From Sulfurimonas sp. (lineage in GTDB: Bacteria > Campylobacterota > Campylobacteria > Campylobacterales > Sulfurimonadaceae), in NCBI GenBank assembly GCA_027019325.1, contig JALUWT010000077.1, positions 1 through 55,286 on the forward strand: a stretch of 55,286 nt of DNA. The letters are read 5' to 3'. Under the pieces are notes generated by a model. It was given only the letters and a program-made list of their open reading frames with translations, was not told the DNA's origin and ran no database searches. Of the stretch, positions 28,141 through 38,627 are shown piece after piece. Each line of letters begins with the position of its first letter. Positions within the stretch are counted from its first letter, which is position 1. A program made the position numbers and the translations under genes.

Positions 28141-29186
28141 TGGATATGTTCTTCATAGAGTTTCGTGACCCGCTCTTCTCCATAATCATTTTCTTTACCA
28201 TAATTTTTATCATAACTTTTTTCTCTTACTGGTGGGGGCGTTACAGGCGTACTCAAGATTCCAAACATCTTGACAGATTTTTGCGTCAATTTAAAGCACT
28301 TCCGTCAAAAGATGAGCTACAGGTATTGATATCAAGTGGAGAATTGTCTGAAAAATCGTGGCTGCTTTTGGCAAATTCCTACTATAAAAATGGCGATTAT
28401 GAAAAAAGTATAGAAATTTATAATGAGATACTCAATGTTGGCAGCAGTGCAAATGCAAAAGAGACGATGTTTCTGCTTGGTAAAACATACTTTAAAGCAG
28501 GTTTTTTGGAACGTTCCAAGCAGATTTTTTTAGAGATACTTAAATCAAGTCCCAGAACACCGCAGGCTCTGCATTATCTTCTTTTGGTTTATGAGTATAT
28601 GCGGGATTATAAATCTGCTTTAGAGGTGTTGGAGCCACTGGATGAGTTGGATGAAGATATCGCCTTGGAAAGAGCCTACCTGCAGGTTTTAGAGATTTTA
28701 AGCAGCGCACAGAGAAGTGAAGAGCAAAAGGTAGCGGATTTATTGGAGATTTATCAGGAGAATCATCAACTGAGTTATACTATTTTTGAGTATATCTTTC
28801 GTATTGATGCTAAAAAAGCATGGGAAAATCTTGATATTTCAAAGAGTGAACTGCTTGCAGAAGTACTTTGGAGTTGTGATGTAAAAAAGTTGAATTTAGA
28901 TATAATTTCAAAAAATGCTTTCCTTCGTGAGCTTTACAGTGCCCGAGGAAATTTGAAGCTTGCCAAGGGAAGCTCGGTTTTTGAGCTAGATATACTCATT
29001 AAACTCAATGGCAAAGCAAATGCAACACTCAGTTTTGAGTACATCTGCAGCAACTGTAAAAGTGTTTTTCCCTTTGCTTTTAGCCGTTGCAGCGCATGTC
29101 ATGCTATTGACACGGCTATGGTAGAGTGGAATGTTAGTAAAGATTACAGTAAGGATTTTGGTGAAGAAAATAACTCTTTTCAGTGA
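28140..29186 (+). CDS. TM-anchored TPR protein with C-terminal zinc ribbon
   Basis: N-terminal TM helix, TPR-like repeats, CSNCKSVFPFAFSRCSAC. Confidence 0.75.
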   Translation: MDMFFIEFRDPLFSIIIFFTIIFIITFFSYWWGRYRRTQDSKHLDRFLRQFKALPSKDELQVLISSGELSEKSWLLLANSYYKNGDYEKSIEIYNEILNVGSSANAKETMFLLGKTYFKAGFLERSKQIFLEILKSSPRTPQALHYLLLVYEYMRDYKSALEVLEPLDELDEDIALERAYLQVLEILSSAQRSEEQKVADLLEIYQENHQLSYTIFEYIFRIDAKKAWENLDISKSELLAEVLWSCDVKKLNLDIISKNAFLRELYSARGNLKLAKGSSVFELDILIKLNGKANATLSFEYICSNCKSVFPFAFSRCSACHAIDTAMVEWNVSKDYSKDFGEENNSFQ

Positions 29187-29589
29187 TGGAAGTGCCCTTG
29201 GAAACCCTGGCCCCGGAGGTTATGGTGTTGTACTGCGATATGAAGACAAAGAAAAAGAGCTCAGTGGTCAAGAAGCCCATACAACCAACAATAGAATGGA
29301 GCTCAAAGGTGCTATCGAGGGCTTGAAGGCTTTAAAAGAACCTTGTGATGTCGATATTGTCTCGGACTCTTCTTATGTCGTAAAGGGCATTAATGAGTGG
29401 TTGAGCGGTTGGATAAAAAAAGATTTTAAAAAAGTAAAAAATCCAGACCTTTGGAGAGAGTATATAGAAGTGGCAAAACAGCATAAAGTTCATGCGATTT
29501 GGGTTCGCGGCCATGATGGGCATGCTGAAAATGAGCGTTGCGATAAACTTGCGCGTGATGCGGCACAAAGAGCAAAGGATAATTTGTAA
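29161..29589 (+). CDS. rnhA: Ribonuclease HI
   Basis: [33 protein letters not shown]; probable GTG start at 29161. Confidence 0.95.
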   Translation: MKKITLFSDGSALGNPGPGGYGVVLRYEDKEKELSGQEAHTTNNRMELKGAIEGLKALKEPCDVDIVSDSSYVVKGINEWLSGWIKKDFKKVKNPDLWREYIEVAKQHKVHAIWVRGHDGHAENERCDKLARDAAQRAKDNL

Positions 29590-29600
29590 ATGAGGATAGT

Positions 29601-30281
29601 ATGCATAAAGAGATAGAGACGTTAGAAGAAAAATTAGGATATGAGTTTAAAGATAAAAAGCTCATTATCGAAGCGCTGACACATAAAAGTTATAAACAGC
29701 CCTACGATAATGAGCGCTTGGAGTTTTTAGGAGATGCTGTTTTAGACCTCGTAGTAGGTGAGTATCTTTTTACAAAATTTCGGGATTCTGATGAGGGGAA
29801 ACTCTCAAAAATAAGAGCTTCGCTTGTGAATGAGACAGGTTTTGACAAATTGGCACGGGCACTGCATTTAGGTGATTATATCTTGCTCTCAAATGCAGAA
29901 GATAACAATGGAGGCCGTGAAAAGTCTTCACTGCTCTCCAATGCTTTTGAGGCAATCATGGGTGCTGTATATCTTGAAGCAGGACTCAAAACAGTTGAGA
30001 AAATTGCCATCAGACTTATAGAGACAAACCACGAAGAGATATCTCTGGCTTCTCTTTTTAGAGATTATAAAACAACACTGCAGGAGCTCACGCAGGCACG
30101 TTTTGGCATTACACCAGAGTACAAAGTGATTGCTTCACGGGGCCCCGACCATAAAAAAGAGTTTGAAGTGGCTGTTTATATAGAAGATAAAGAGTACGCA
30201 AGAGCAGTCGGTAAAAGTAAAAAAATAGCACAGCAAGAGGCTGCAGAATTAGCAGTAGATATACTAAAAGAGGAAAGATAG
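29601..30281 (+). CDS. rnc: Ribonuclease III
   Basis: [16 protein letters not shown] signature and C-terminal dsRBD. Confidence 0.96.
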   Translation: MHKEIETLEEKLGYEFKDKKLIIEALTHKSYKQPYDNERLEFLGDAVLDLVVGEYLFTKFRDSDEGKLSKIRASLVNETGFDKLARALHLGDYILLSNAEDNNGGREKSSLLSNAFEAIMGAVYLEAGLKTVEKIAIRLIETNHEEISLASLFRDYKTTLQELTQARFGITPEYKVIASRGPDHKKEFEVAVYIEDKEYARAVGKSKKIAQQEAAELAVDILKEER

Positions 30282-31354
30282 TGAACAGTTTTGGAATGAA
30301 ATTACGATTTTCAACATTTGGTGAGTCGCATGGTAAGGCGCTTGGATGTATTTTGGACGGCGTTCCGGCTGGTTTAGATATAGATGAAACATTTATTCAA
30401 AGTGAGTTAGATCGACGTAAACCGGGCAAGAGTGAGTTTGAAACAGCGAGAAAAGAGGCTGACAAGGTAGAGATACTTTCTGGTGTTTTTGAAGGCAAAA
30501 GCACAGGTACGCCGATAGCTATGATTATTTACAACACAAATCAAAAGAGTAAAGATTACTCAAATATAAAAGATGTCTTTCGTCCAGGACATGCTGATTT
30601 TACCTATTTTCATAAATACGGCTTGCGTGATTATCGTGGCGGAGGAAGAAGTTCTGCCCGCGAAACTGCCGCTCGTGTAGCTGCAGGTGCTGTTGCAAAA
30701 TTGATGCTGCGTGAGCTTGGGATTGAAGTGCTGAGCGGTATTAGTGAAGTGCATGGCATAAAGGCTGAGAAGTATGACTACTCTCGCGTGAATGAGAGTA
30801 TTATCTATGCCCTTGATGCAGAGACAGAAGAGGCACAAAAAGCAGCGATTTTAGAGGCAAAAAACAGACATGATTCTGTTGGTGGTGTCTCCCGTGTACT
30901 TATTAAGGGTGCTCCCATTGGACTTGGCCAGCCGCTCTATTATAAACTTGATGGCGTGCTTGCAGATGCGATGATGGGTATTAATGCAGTTAAAGCGGTT
31001 GAAATTGGTGATGGAGAGCTGAGCTCACGTGTTTTAGGCTCGCAAAACAATGATGCCATTCGTGCTGGTGGATTTGAATCCAATCATGCAGGTGGAATTC
31101 TTGGCGGTATCAGTAACGGTGATGATATTGTACTTAATGTCTACTTTAAACCAACGCCTTCAATTTTTCAAGAGCAGCATACGATTACAACTACAAATAA
31201 AGAGGTGGATTTTGCACTTAAAGGCAGGCATGACCCTTGTGTCGCTATTCGCGGAACTATCGTGTGTGAGGCAATGGCCGCACTTGTTATAGCAGATATG
31301 CTGCTTTTAAATATGGGCTCAAAGATGCAAAGCGTCGTTAAATATTACAGTTAG
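30281..31354 (+). CDS. aroC: Chorismate synthase
   Basis: FGESHGKALGCILDGVPAGL, YRGGGRSSARETAARVAAG. Confidence 0.97.
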   Translation: MNSFGMKLRFSTFGESHGKALGCILDGVPAGLDIDETFIQSELDRRKPGKSEFETARKEADKVEILSGVFEGKSTGTPIAMIIYNTNQKSKDYSNIKDVFRPGHADFTYFHKYGLRDYRGGGRSSARETAARVAAGAVAKLMLRELGIEVLSGISEVHGIKAEKYDYSRVNESIIYALDAETEEAQKAAILEAKNRHDSVGGVSRVLIKGAPIGLGQPLYYKLDGVLADAMMGINAVKAVEIGDGELSSRVLGSQNNDAIRAGGFESNHAGGILGGISNGDDIVLNVYFKPTPSIFQEQHTITTTNKEVDFALKGRHDPCVAIRGTIVCEAMAALVIADMLLLNMGSKMQSVVKYYS

Positions 31355-31423
31355 AGTGCTACATTGTTCAAAGTATTACCTCTTTTGGTTATAATTGTAT
31401 AATAATTTATTATAGGAGTAATT

Positions 31424-32164
31424 TTGAATCTTAAAAGTTTTTTGTTGGAATATGGAGAAAAAGTTCCAGGATATGATGTTACAGTTGTCAATGAGAGAGA
31501 AGCAAGAGCAGCAGCTGGAATACTTTTCGCATTGGGTATGATGGTAATTTTTGTCGGTATCGGTTATGGGCATATTATAGTGGCACGGGTGTATCTAGCA
31601 TTCTTATTTCTTGATTTTACAGCAAGAATGATTTCTCCAAAATATTCTCCCTCTTTATTGTTAGGAAAGTTTGTTGTTAGTAATCAAAAGCCGGAGTATG
31701 TCGGCGGACTGCAGAAGCGATTTGCCTGGACACTTGGTTGGCTTATTTCTTTGCCGATGCTCGATTGGTTTGTGCTGCATTGGGATATTACCTTTTATAA
31801 AGTTTTGATTTGTGTACTTTGTCTCACTCTAATGTTTTTAGAAAGCGCATGGGCCATATGTGTAGGTTGTATGATTTATAAGCTTATAATACGAGAAGAT
31901 CCAACGTATTGTCCAGGGGGGACATGTGAAATACGAATCAAAGAACCAATACAAATGTTTAATCCTATGCAAAAGATTATTGCAGTTTTAGCAGTTATCG
32001 GGCTTATGGTAGGAGTTTATCTTTTTCTTGCCAAGACGGAATCGAAAACATTTTTTGGTCAGTTTTTACATGAACATATCTTAACAAAAGAACAGCTCAA
32101 AAAAGAACAAGATGAGAAATTCCAAAAAGAAGCAAATAAAGAGTTTCAAAATGATGATTTTTAA
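31424..32164 (+). CDS. DUF4395-like membrane protein
   Basis: Multi-TM; CVGCMIYKLI near the end of the TM region; TTG start. Confidence 0.65.
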   Translation: MNLKSFLLEYGEKVPGYDVTVVNEREARAAAGILFALGMMVIFVGIGYGHIIVARVYLAFLFLDFTARMISPKYSPSLLLGKFVVSNQKPEYVGGLQKRFAWTLGWLISLPMLDWFVLHWDITFYKVLICVLCLTLMFLESAWAICVGCMIYKLIIREDPTYCPGGTCEIRIKEPIQMFNPMQKIIAVLAVIGLMVGVYLFLAKTESKTFFGQFLHEHILTKEQLKKEQDEKFQKEANKEFQNDDF

Positions 32165-32187
32165 GGCAGTAAAAGGGAAAGAGTAGA

Positions 32188-33138
32188 CTACTCAGTCTGC
32201 TCTTTAATAATTTTTTTAATCATTCCCTGAGCCTTTTGAAGTGCTTTAATGGATGATTGGTCTTCAATATCAAGCGTGCTAATCCAGTTTTGTACCCCCA
32301 AAAATCCCATATGTATTTTGTTTTCACCTTTCTTCTTGTAAAGGTAAAATGAGCAAGGTGCCCAAGCACCAGCTTCAGGATGATATTTTGATACAGGGTA
32401 GATAACATCAAATTTACAGATAGAGTATGTATGATAAAAGTCATATTCATGGTAATCATAATCATCAAATATATCCTCTTGGAGATTCATGTAGTTTGGA
32501 AATAAAAATCCCAATGGCTCCATCTCTCCCTCAAATTCTGTTTCAAAATCGTCAATATAATCATCAATACTTTCACCCTCGTCTAAATCAACAGTAGCAG
32601 TAAAATTCACTTGCAAGGGTTGACCATTATGCGAGGGCTTAAAGTAGAGTTTTTTGAAATGACCATTGGGCATTGCTTTTCTCAGCGCCTTGTGTACAAG
32701 TGCAGCGTATGCTCTCAAATCTGTGTCAGTTGAAGGAATTCGTGAAGCTCTTGCCATACCATTAAAAGTGAGCGTAGAGATGTTCATACTTCCATCCTTC
32801 TCTTGCCATATAGACATAGTTAAAGGTGTTAATGCACCAAATTCAGGATATTTTTTTATAAGTTTAAAAGTGAGTTCACTGTTAGAAAATATTGCAAGGC
32901 TATAAACCTTATAGTAGAGCTTACCAAATCTTTTTGAAAATGGATTGTTCATGTCATTGTTGCCAGCTACACTTAATCCTACTGACTCAAAAGCAGCTTC
33001 TATACTTTTTGTTGTTACTTTCTTATCTTTGTTTGCTGTTGTATATATTTGAACATCTTGTACTGTCGCTTGGGCATTTGCTGTGAGCGCAGACAGAGCA
33101 ATAAATAGTGTGACTATATATGTAAATAATTTTTTCAA
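32188..33138 (-). CDS. Secreted protein, DUF302-like
   Basis: Signal peptide MKKLFTYIVTLFIALSALTANAQA; two DUF302-like repeats. Confidence 0.55.
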   Translation of the reverse strand: MKKLFTYIVTLFIALSALTANAQATVQDVQIYTTANKDKKVTTKSIEAAFESVGLSVAGNNDMNNPFSKRFGKLYYKVYSLAIFSNSELTFKLIKKYPEFGALTPLTMSIWQEKDGSMNISTLTFNGMARASRIPSTDTDLRAYAALVHKALRKAMPNGHFKKLYFKPSHNGQPLQVNFTATVDLDEGESIDDYIDDFETEFEGEMEPLGFLFPNYMNLQEDIFDDYDYHEYDFYHTYSICKFDVIYPVSKYHPEAGAWAPCSFYLYKKKGENKIHMGFLGVQNWISTLDIEDQSSIKALQKAQGMIKKIIKEQTE

Positions 33139-33205
33139 ATTTCCCCCTTAAAATATCATTTTATCTAACTTTAACATCATTTATATATAAATAATATTAA
33201 TAGAT

Positions 33206-33637
33206 TTAGATTTTTATGATATCGCCAATCTTTATAATTGCTGGACCGCTGATTACTTTGGCAAAAATTCCCCTGTCATTTTTAAGGAGTTTTGGAAGTT
33301 TGGCATTTACACTTGAAAGACCCTTGCAGAGAGTACAGTTTTGTGTAATCTCTAAAACTGTATCTCCTACTGTCAAGCTCTCCCCGGGAAGGAGATGGTA
33401 AGGACTTACGTCTACCAGAAGATTTTCCCCAAGAGAACCTTCTTCAATCTCTATATTGTTCTCCTGTGTAAGCTTATAGCTCTCTGTTGCTGTGATAAGA
33501 ATTGCGCGTTGTGTGTCTTTTGCATAAAATTTATCACCAATGATTCCTGCCTCGTCAACTTGAATTTCTTGAGGTGTTTCTCTTGTTTTATTTTTATTAT
33601 TTTTTGTAATAAAGATTTTTGTCACTTTTCCCTGCAT
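33206..33637 (-). CDS. MOSC domain protein
   Basis: GIIGDKFYAKDTQRAILI, GENLLVDVSPYHLLPG, CTLCKGLSSV. Confidence 0.85.
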   Translation of the reverse strand: MQGKVTKIFITKNNKNKTRETPQEIQVDEAGIIGDKFYAKDTQRAILITATESYKLTQENNIEIEEGSLGENLLVDVSPYHLLPGESLTVGDTVLEITQNCTLCKGLSSVNAKLPKLLKNDRGIFAKVISGPAIIKIGDIIKI

Positions 33638-33816
33638 CTGCTATCCATCCAATTATATCACTATTTTCGCAAAGTCTATTATCATTATGTAGGCAGTGTC
33701 ATAGAGTTTGAAAAAAGAGTAGTTGAGAAAATCATTATTGATTTTGAGATTAATATTTTAGTGTAAATTTAAAGAGGCAGCCAAGAAGCTGCTCTTTCAA
33801 AGAGCTAAAATCAAAA

Positions 33817-34131
33817 TTATTTGATTTTAGCTTTTCCTTTGTACGCTTTTCCATGATTGCTCATTGCAACAAGTTCAATTTTATCTTTTTTTGCTCCAAT
33901 ACCTTTAAATTCAAATTTAAAAATAGGGTTTTTAGATAAGAACTGAGAAGTTGAAAAGTCAGCTACAGTTTCACCATTCACAGTTGCACTAAGGTGCGTA
34001 ATAAAGTTTGCATTATCTCTACTTCCTGTTTTTTTCTCTGCCATATTGTATGTCATTGATGGGTTTTTAATCAATGCTTTAACTTTAACAACACCATTTT
34101 TAAATTTTGCTTTTGCTTTAATTCCAGCCAT
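33817..34131 (-). CDS. soxZ: Thiosulfate oxidation carrier SoxZ
   Basis: KIKAKAKFKNGVVKVKALIKNPS-type SoxZ; next to soxY. Confidence 0.92.
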   Translation of the reverse strand: MAGIKAKAKFKNGVVKVKALIKNPSMTYNMAEKKTGSRDNANFITHLSATVNGETVADFSTSQFLSKNPIFKFEFKGIGAKKDKIELVAMSNHGKAYKGKAKIK

Positions 34132-34181
34132 TTTATTTCCTTAATAAGTTATTTTTTAATTATCTTGTCTATATAAAAGGA

Positions 34182-34670
34182 TTAACCTTCACATCCACCA
34201 AGAGCAACATCGAGAGTTTTTTGAGCAGCATAAAGTTTACCGTCATTACCTTGAGCTACTATAGTAATAGTTCCAGAACTAGCCATTTTAATTTTGATAG
34301 AGTATTTATTCACACTGTATTTATTAACATCTACAACCATTACAGCAGCTTCAGGGTTAGCATTTTGGAATACTGCAATACTTTTAACATCTTTTTGTGT
34401 TGAAAAATCAACAGGAATAGCACCACCGTTACTTGCAACATCAGGAGCCTTTAGTTTTACGCCTTCCATAGTTAAAGAGTTTGAACCATAAAGTGCTTTT
34501 ATAGCACTCATTACACCCTCTTCAGTTACTTTCTTACCGTTCATCACATTTTTCGTAGCCCATACGGCCGGCTTTGATTTCCTGAAATCTTCCGCTCTCA
34601 CACTTGCAGGAACCGCAGCTAAAGCTACAGCACCTAAAGTCATACTTAAAAATTGTCTTCTTTCCATCAT
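34182..34670 (-). CDS. soxY: Thiosulfate oxidation carrier SoxY
   Basis: Tat-like ERRQFLSMTLG and C-terminal GGC swinging arm (GGCEG). Confidence 0.92.
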   Translation of the reverse strand: MMERRQFLSMTLGAVALAAVPASVRAEDFRKSKPAVWATKNVMNGKKVTEEGVMSAIKALYGSNSLTMEGVKLKAPDVASNGGAIPVDFSTQKDVKSIAVFQNANPEAAVMVVDVNKYSVNKYSIKIKMASSGTITIVAQGNDGKLYAAQKTLDVALGGCEG

Positions 34671-34685
34671 TTTTCCTTTTAGAAT

Positions 34686-35846
34686 TTATTTACTTTTGCT
34701 GATCATATAATCAACAACAGATTCGAAATCATTATCTGATAAATCAGAACCGCCTTTTGGAGGCATGCCATTTATACCATGGATACCATTAGAATAAGCT
34801 TTACTTTTTCCTTTACTTATAATAGCTGCCCATTCAGCTTTGTTACCAAGTACTGGGGCACCCATACCTTCAGCACCATGACACATTGCGCAGTTTGCTG
34901 TATATGCTTTTTCGGCATTAAAACCTGTGTTTTTCACTTTTGGTAAACTTCTTACTTGAGACAAGGGTGGATGAAAATCGCTAATTCCACCATTTTGAAT
35001 GTAAACTACTTTTGCAGTCGGTTCTTGACAGTTTGTCATACATCGTGATGCTGGTTTTTTAACATTATATGTTTGTCCACCAAAATTATGGGGATCAGCA
35101 TAATATTTACGAACATTTTCAGGACCCTTTGGACCATAGATATCAGGTTCAAATCCATATCTATTTGGCATTTTTATTTTTAAAAAACTTGCACGATTAA
35201 GTATGTAATCATCATCGACTTCAACACCGTCTATTTTCATTTCATTTGCGTTAAGTATAAATGCAACCAAAGAATAAACTTGGTTATCAGTTAAGCTGCC
35301 AGTAAACGGATGTGGCATAGCATCTTTAATGTACCACCAAAGTGTGCTTGCTTGTGGCCAGTATGAACCAAAAACACGTACTGGACCATCTTCATCAGGC
35401 TTTAGTCTTTGGTTTGTTAATGTTTTTTGTAATTCATATGCATTACCTTTAGATAATGCTGGATATCCACCACCACCTGAACCAAAGTCACCATGACACA
35501 TTACACATTTTGCATCATAAATATCACTACCTTCATCTGCTGTACCTTCACCTTCAGGAAGACCAGTACCATCAGGCATTATATCTGTGTTCCATGCAGC
35601 GTATTCTGCTGCTGTTGGGACCCGACCGTAATGGATTTTTTTTGCATCTTTTGCAACTTGCTCATTAACATCGTAAAGACTTGTCTTTCCATTAATAACA
35701 GGATAAGAAAGACCTCCATCTATACCTTTTTTTGTCTGTACAGGCGACTTTGTTGGAGAAACGTTTTCCATACATGCGGAGAGTCCCAATGAGAGAACAG
35801 CCACTGTAGAAACTGACACGACTATTTTTTTATTTATTTTGAACAT
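34686..35846 (-). CDS. soxD: Diheme cytochrome c, SoxD-like
   Basis: CVMCHG and CAMCHG heme motifs; between soxC and soxY. Confidence 0.88.
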   Translation of the reverse strand: MFKINKKIVVSVSTVAVLSLGLSACMENVSPTKSPVQTKKGIDGGLSYPVINGKTSLYDVNEQVAKDAKKIHYGRVPTAAEYAAWNTDIMPDGTGLPEGEGTADEGSDIYDAKCVMCHGDFGSGGGGYPALSKGNAYELQKTLTNQRLKPDEDGPVRVFGSYWPQASTLWWYIKDAMPHPFTGSLTDNQVYSLVAFILNANEMKIDGVEVDDDYILNRASFLKIKMPNRYGFEPDIYGPKGPENVRKYYADPHNFGGQTYNVKKPASRCMTNCQEPTAKVVYIQNGGISDFHPPLSQVRSLPKVKNTGFNAEKAYTANCAMCHGAEGMGAPVLGNKAEWAAIISKGKSKAYSNGIHGINGMPPKGGSDLSDNDFESVVDYMISKSK

Positions 35847-35848
35847 TG

Positions 35849-37246
35849 TTACACCTTCCCTTCAATAAATAATGGGCCTTTGCCTTTACGGTCAAGTTGA
35901 GAACGTACCTCGACATGCGTTACTTTCCCGTCTTTTTCAACTTTCCAAGTCTCCACGGCATTTCTATGATAAACTGCTTCCACACCGACAACTAGTTCTT
36001 CTTGATCAATTGTTGGTTGAATATTTCCATCATCATCCCTAGCGCGAGAAGTCAGTAAAAGTTCTTGGCCTTCTTTATATGTGTGCATATAACTCCAGCG
36101 AGTCCAACATTTAGGCAGAATTAAGCCTTTTAATTTAGCTTCAACATAGTTTTTACCACCGTCATATGAAAGATCAACACCAGTAATAGTTCCCATACCA
36201 GACCATGCAAGACCTTCGATTTCTACAATATCACCATCTTTTAAATCTGTCCAGTCAATTTCTGGACATGGAGATGTTACTGTTGAGTTTACTTCATTTG
36301 CATAGAAGTGTTGGATTGCTTTTCCAGTTGGTTTAAGAACTGTATATTTAGCAGTCTCTTCTTTACAAGCCCAAGGACCATTAGCAAAGTCTAATCTCCT
36401 TAACCATTTTACACATAAGTTGCCTTCCCAGCCTGGAACAAGTAAGCGGATTGGGTAACCTTGTTCTGGTCGCAGTGCTTCACCATTCTGCCCCCAAACA
36501 ATCATAGCATCATCTAGAACTTTATCTATAGGAATTGTTCTACCCATATGCGAAGAGTCTCCACCTTCTGCAAGCATCCATGTTGCATCTGGTTTTAAAC
36601 CCAAGTCCGCTAAAATATCTTTAATATAAACACCAGTCCACTGAGCGCAAGACATAAAACCTTTTGCAAATTGTAAAGAGTTATATTGTGGTCCTCTCCA
36701 CTCTTGGCCGCCATTAGCAGGGCATTCAATAAAGTGTGTACGAGTTACACTTGGATAGCGTTTAAGTTGTTTCATTGTAAGTACAAGAGGTTTATCAACC
36801 AAACCTGTAATCATAAGTCTGTGCTCATTGGGATCAATTTGTGCTACACCACCATGACAACGGCTAAAGAATAATCCATTTGGAGTAATTATTCCACTTA
36901 AGTCTTGTATAGGCGTAACTGCAATAGATGCTCTGTAGTTACCAGAAGAAAGAAGTTTTGAGTATCTTCTAATCACATTATGCTCATATTTTGATGGCAT
37001 TCCATAAAGATTTTCAGTTACAGGATTTCCCCATTTTGTTCCCCAAATAGTTGGTTCCAAAATAACAGGGTCTCCTTTTTCCGAAGCTAGAAGAGATGTT
37101 CCAGCAAGAGCAGTAGCGGAAAGTGCTGCTGTTTTTGCTAAAAAGTCTCTTCTGCTATTACTTATGCTCTTTGTATCAAAAGAGTCTAAGTCTTGTTGAG
37201 ATTTTTTAATATCCACAATTTTCTCCTTAATAAGATTGTTTATCAT
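35849..37246 (-). CDS. soxC: Molybdopterin sulfane dehydrogenase SoxC
   Basis: Tat-like SRRDFLAKTA; sulfite-oxidase fold THFIECPANGGQEWRG. Confidence 0.93.
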   Translation of the reverse strand: MINNLIKEKIVDIKKSQQDLDSFDTKSISNSRRDFLAKTAALSATALAGTSLLASEKGDPVILEPTIWGTKWGNPVTENLYGMPSKYEHNVIRRYSKLLSSGNYRASIAVTPIQDLSGIITPNGLFFSRCHGGVAQIDPNEHRLMITGLVDKPLVLTMKQLKRYPSVTRTHFIECPANGGQEWRGPQYNSLQFAKGFMSCAQWTGVYIKDILADLGLKPDATWMLAEGGDSSHMGRTIPIDKVLDDAMIVWGQNGEALRPEQGYPIRLLVPGWEGNLCVKWLRRLDFANGPWACKEETAKYTVLKPTGKAIQHFYANEVNSTVTSPCPEIDWTDLKDGDIVEIEGLAWSGMGTITGVDLSYDGGKNYVEAKLKGLILPKCWTRWSYMHTYKEGQELLLTSRARDDDGNIQPTIDQEELVVGVEAVYHRNAVETWKVEKDGKVTHVEVRSQLDRKGKGPLFIEGKV

Positions 37247-37494
37247 ATTTATATTTATATCACTTTGTAAAGTTTTTATATATACAAAGAGTTTACTCTA
37301 GCATTATGCCATTTTTTGCTTAACAATAAATAGATGCAAAGGCTATTATACAAAATTGTGAGATAAAAATATGATATTCTTGAGACAAATAGGAAAGGAT
37401 GTTTCAATTTGTAACCATTGAAAAATATAAATAATAATAATATTTCTTTAAGTAATTCTTATAATAATAAGGGGTTATTAAGTATGAAAAAAAC

Positions 37495-37764
37495 TTATTT
37501 TTTTACGATTCCCAAGATGAGATACGTATCTTTTATTTCATCAATATAGAAAGGAATTACTAATCCCTGATGCTCAATATCTCTGATATTTTCATCATCA
37601 AAATAGAGAGACTTTTTAAATTTTTGTATTTTTGTCGGCATGTTGAGAATAATTACGTCAAGATACATTTTAAAATTTTTGCAGGCTGCAAAATCTTCTG
37701 TTACGAATTCTAAAAGAAGTGCTTTGAGTTGTTGTTCAAATGTCTGTGTGCAAAGGATTTTCAT
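37495..37764 (-). CDS. Possible RelE/ParE-like small protein
   Basis: 89 aa from MKILCTQTFEQQ; ends IEHQGLVIPFYIDEIKDTYLILGIVKK. Confidence 0.4.
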   Translation of the reverse strand: MKILCTQTFEQQLKALLLEFVTEDFAACKNFKMYLDVIILNMPTKIQKFKKSLYFDDENIRDIEHQGLVIPFYIDEIKDTYLILGIVKK

Positions 37765-37904
37765 TATTTTGCCTTTCCTTTGAGCCAAGTGGAAATTTCT
37801 TGGGAGCAAGGATAGAACTCTTTTACAGAGCTTTTATCCTTTTTGTATGCTTCGAGAGCTTTTTGCATGGCTTTTTGTGCTTGTGTATCAATCGTTGTAT
37901 TCAT
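37764..37904 (-). CDS. 46-aa small protein, candidate antitoxin partner
   Basis: MNTTIDTQAQKAMQKALEAYKKDKSSVKEFYPCSQEISTWLKGKAK; TAATG overlap with the next start; not in ORF track. Confidence 0.5.
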   Translation of the reverse strand: MNTTIDTQAQKAMQKALEAYKKDKSSVKEFYPCSQEISTWLKGKAK

Positions 37905-37909
37905 AAGGA

Positions 37910-38518
37910 CTACTCGTCATCACCATCGTCATTTTCTGCTTTATTGCTCTCTTGTTCTTCAGCTTCACATCCTATTTTTTCACATGTTGCTTTACTTATT
38001 GAAGAAATCTTTTTTTGAATTAATTCAACTTTTTGGTCATCGTCAGCCATATCAAAATCTTCATTATTTGATATATACTTTTTCAACTGTGTCATTTCGA
38101 ATGGATTTCCATGTTCATACACAATTTCGCCACCATGTTTTCCTTGAAGAAGAGTGACTGCCATAACTACAATTGTAAGTAAAATACCAAAAATTTGAAT
38201 ACTGCTTTTTTTCATTCTGCATCCAATTATTTGTATAAGCGCAACAATTGCCATGGCAACGGCAAGATATCGGCCTAGATTTCTGTGATCTAGTAGTTCG
38301 GCTTTGCCGGCAGCATCAAGATAGTTATAGATTTCAGGACCGGCAATCTTCTCTCCTGTGTACCAAACACCTATCATAGCAATTGCTGCAATAAGCGCAG
38401 CTCGTGCAGAAATTTTCGACATTGTCTCTGTTTTGTTAATCATGTAAACAATCCCGAAAACGGAAGCTACAATTGGAAGAACCATAGCAAAATGTACAGT
38501 CGCTGGGTGTATTATCAT
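37910..38518 (-). CDS. DUF2231-like membrane protein
   Basis: MIIHPATVHFAMVLPIV and four TM helices. Confidence 0.75.
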   Translation of the reverse strand: MIIHPATVHFAMVLPIVASVFGIVYMINKTETMSKISARAALIAAIAMIGVWYTGEKIAGPEIYNYLDAAGKAELLDHRNLGRYLAVAMAIVALIQIIGCRMKKSSIQIFGILLTIVVMAVTLLQGKHGGEIVYEHGNPFEMTQLKKYISNNEDFDMADDDQKVELIQKKISSISKATCEKIGCEAEEQESNKAENDDGDDE

Positions 38519-38627
38519 AAAGTATCCTTTGTGTTGTGTTAAGTTTTTACGGTAAATTATAATACAAATATTATTATCACTTTTTAGTTATATATAATAA
38601 TTTATTATTTTAAGCTCTGCTTTATAT

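Noticed and set aside
29131-29160. Upstream ATG as rnhA start
   Set aside because: Conserved RNase H begins at [10 protein letters not shown]; the GTG at 29161 is a better start, the extra residues lie within the preceding gene.
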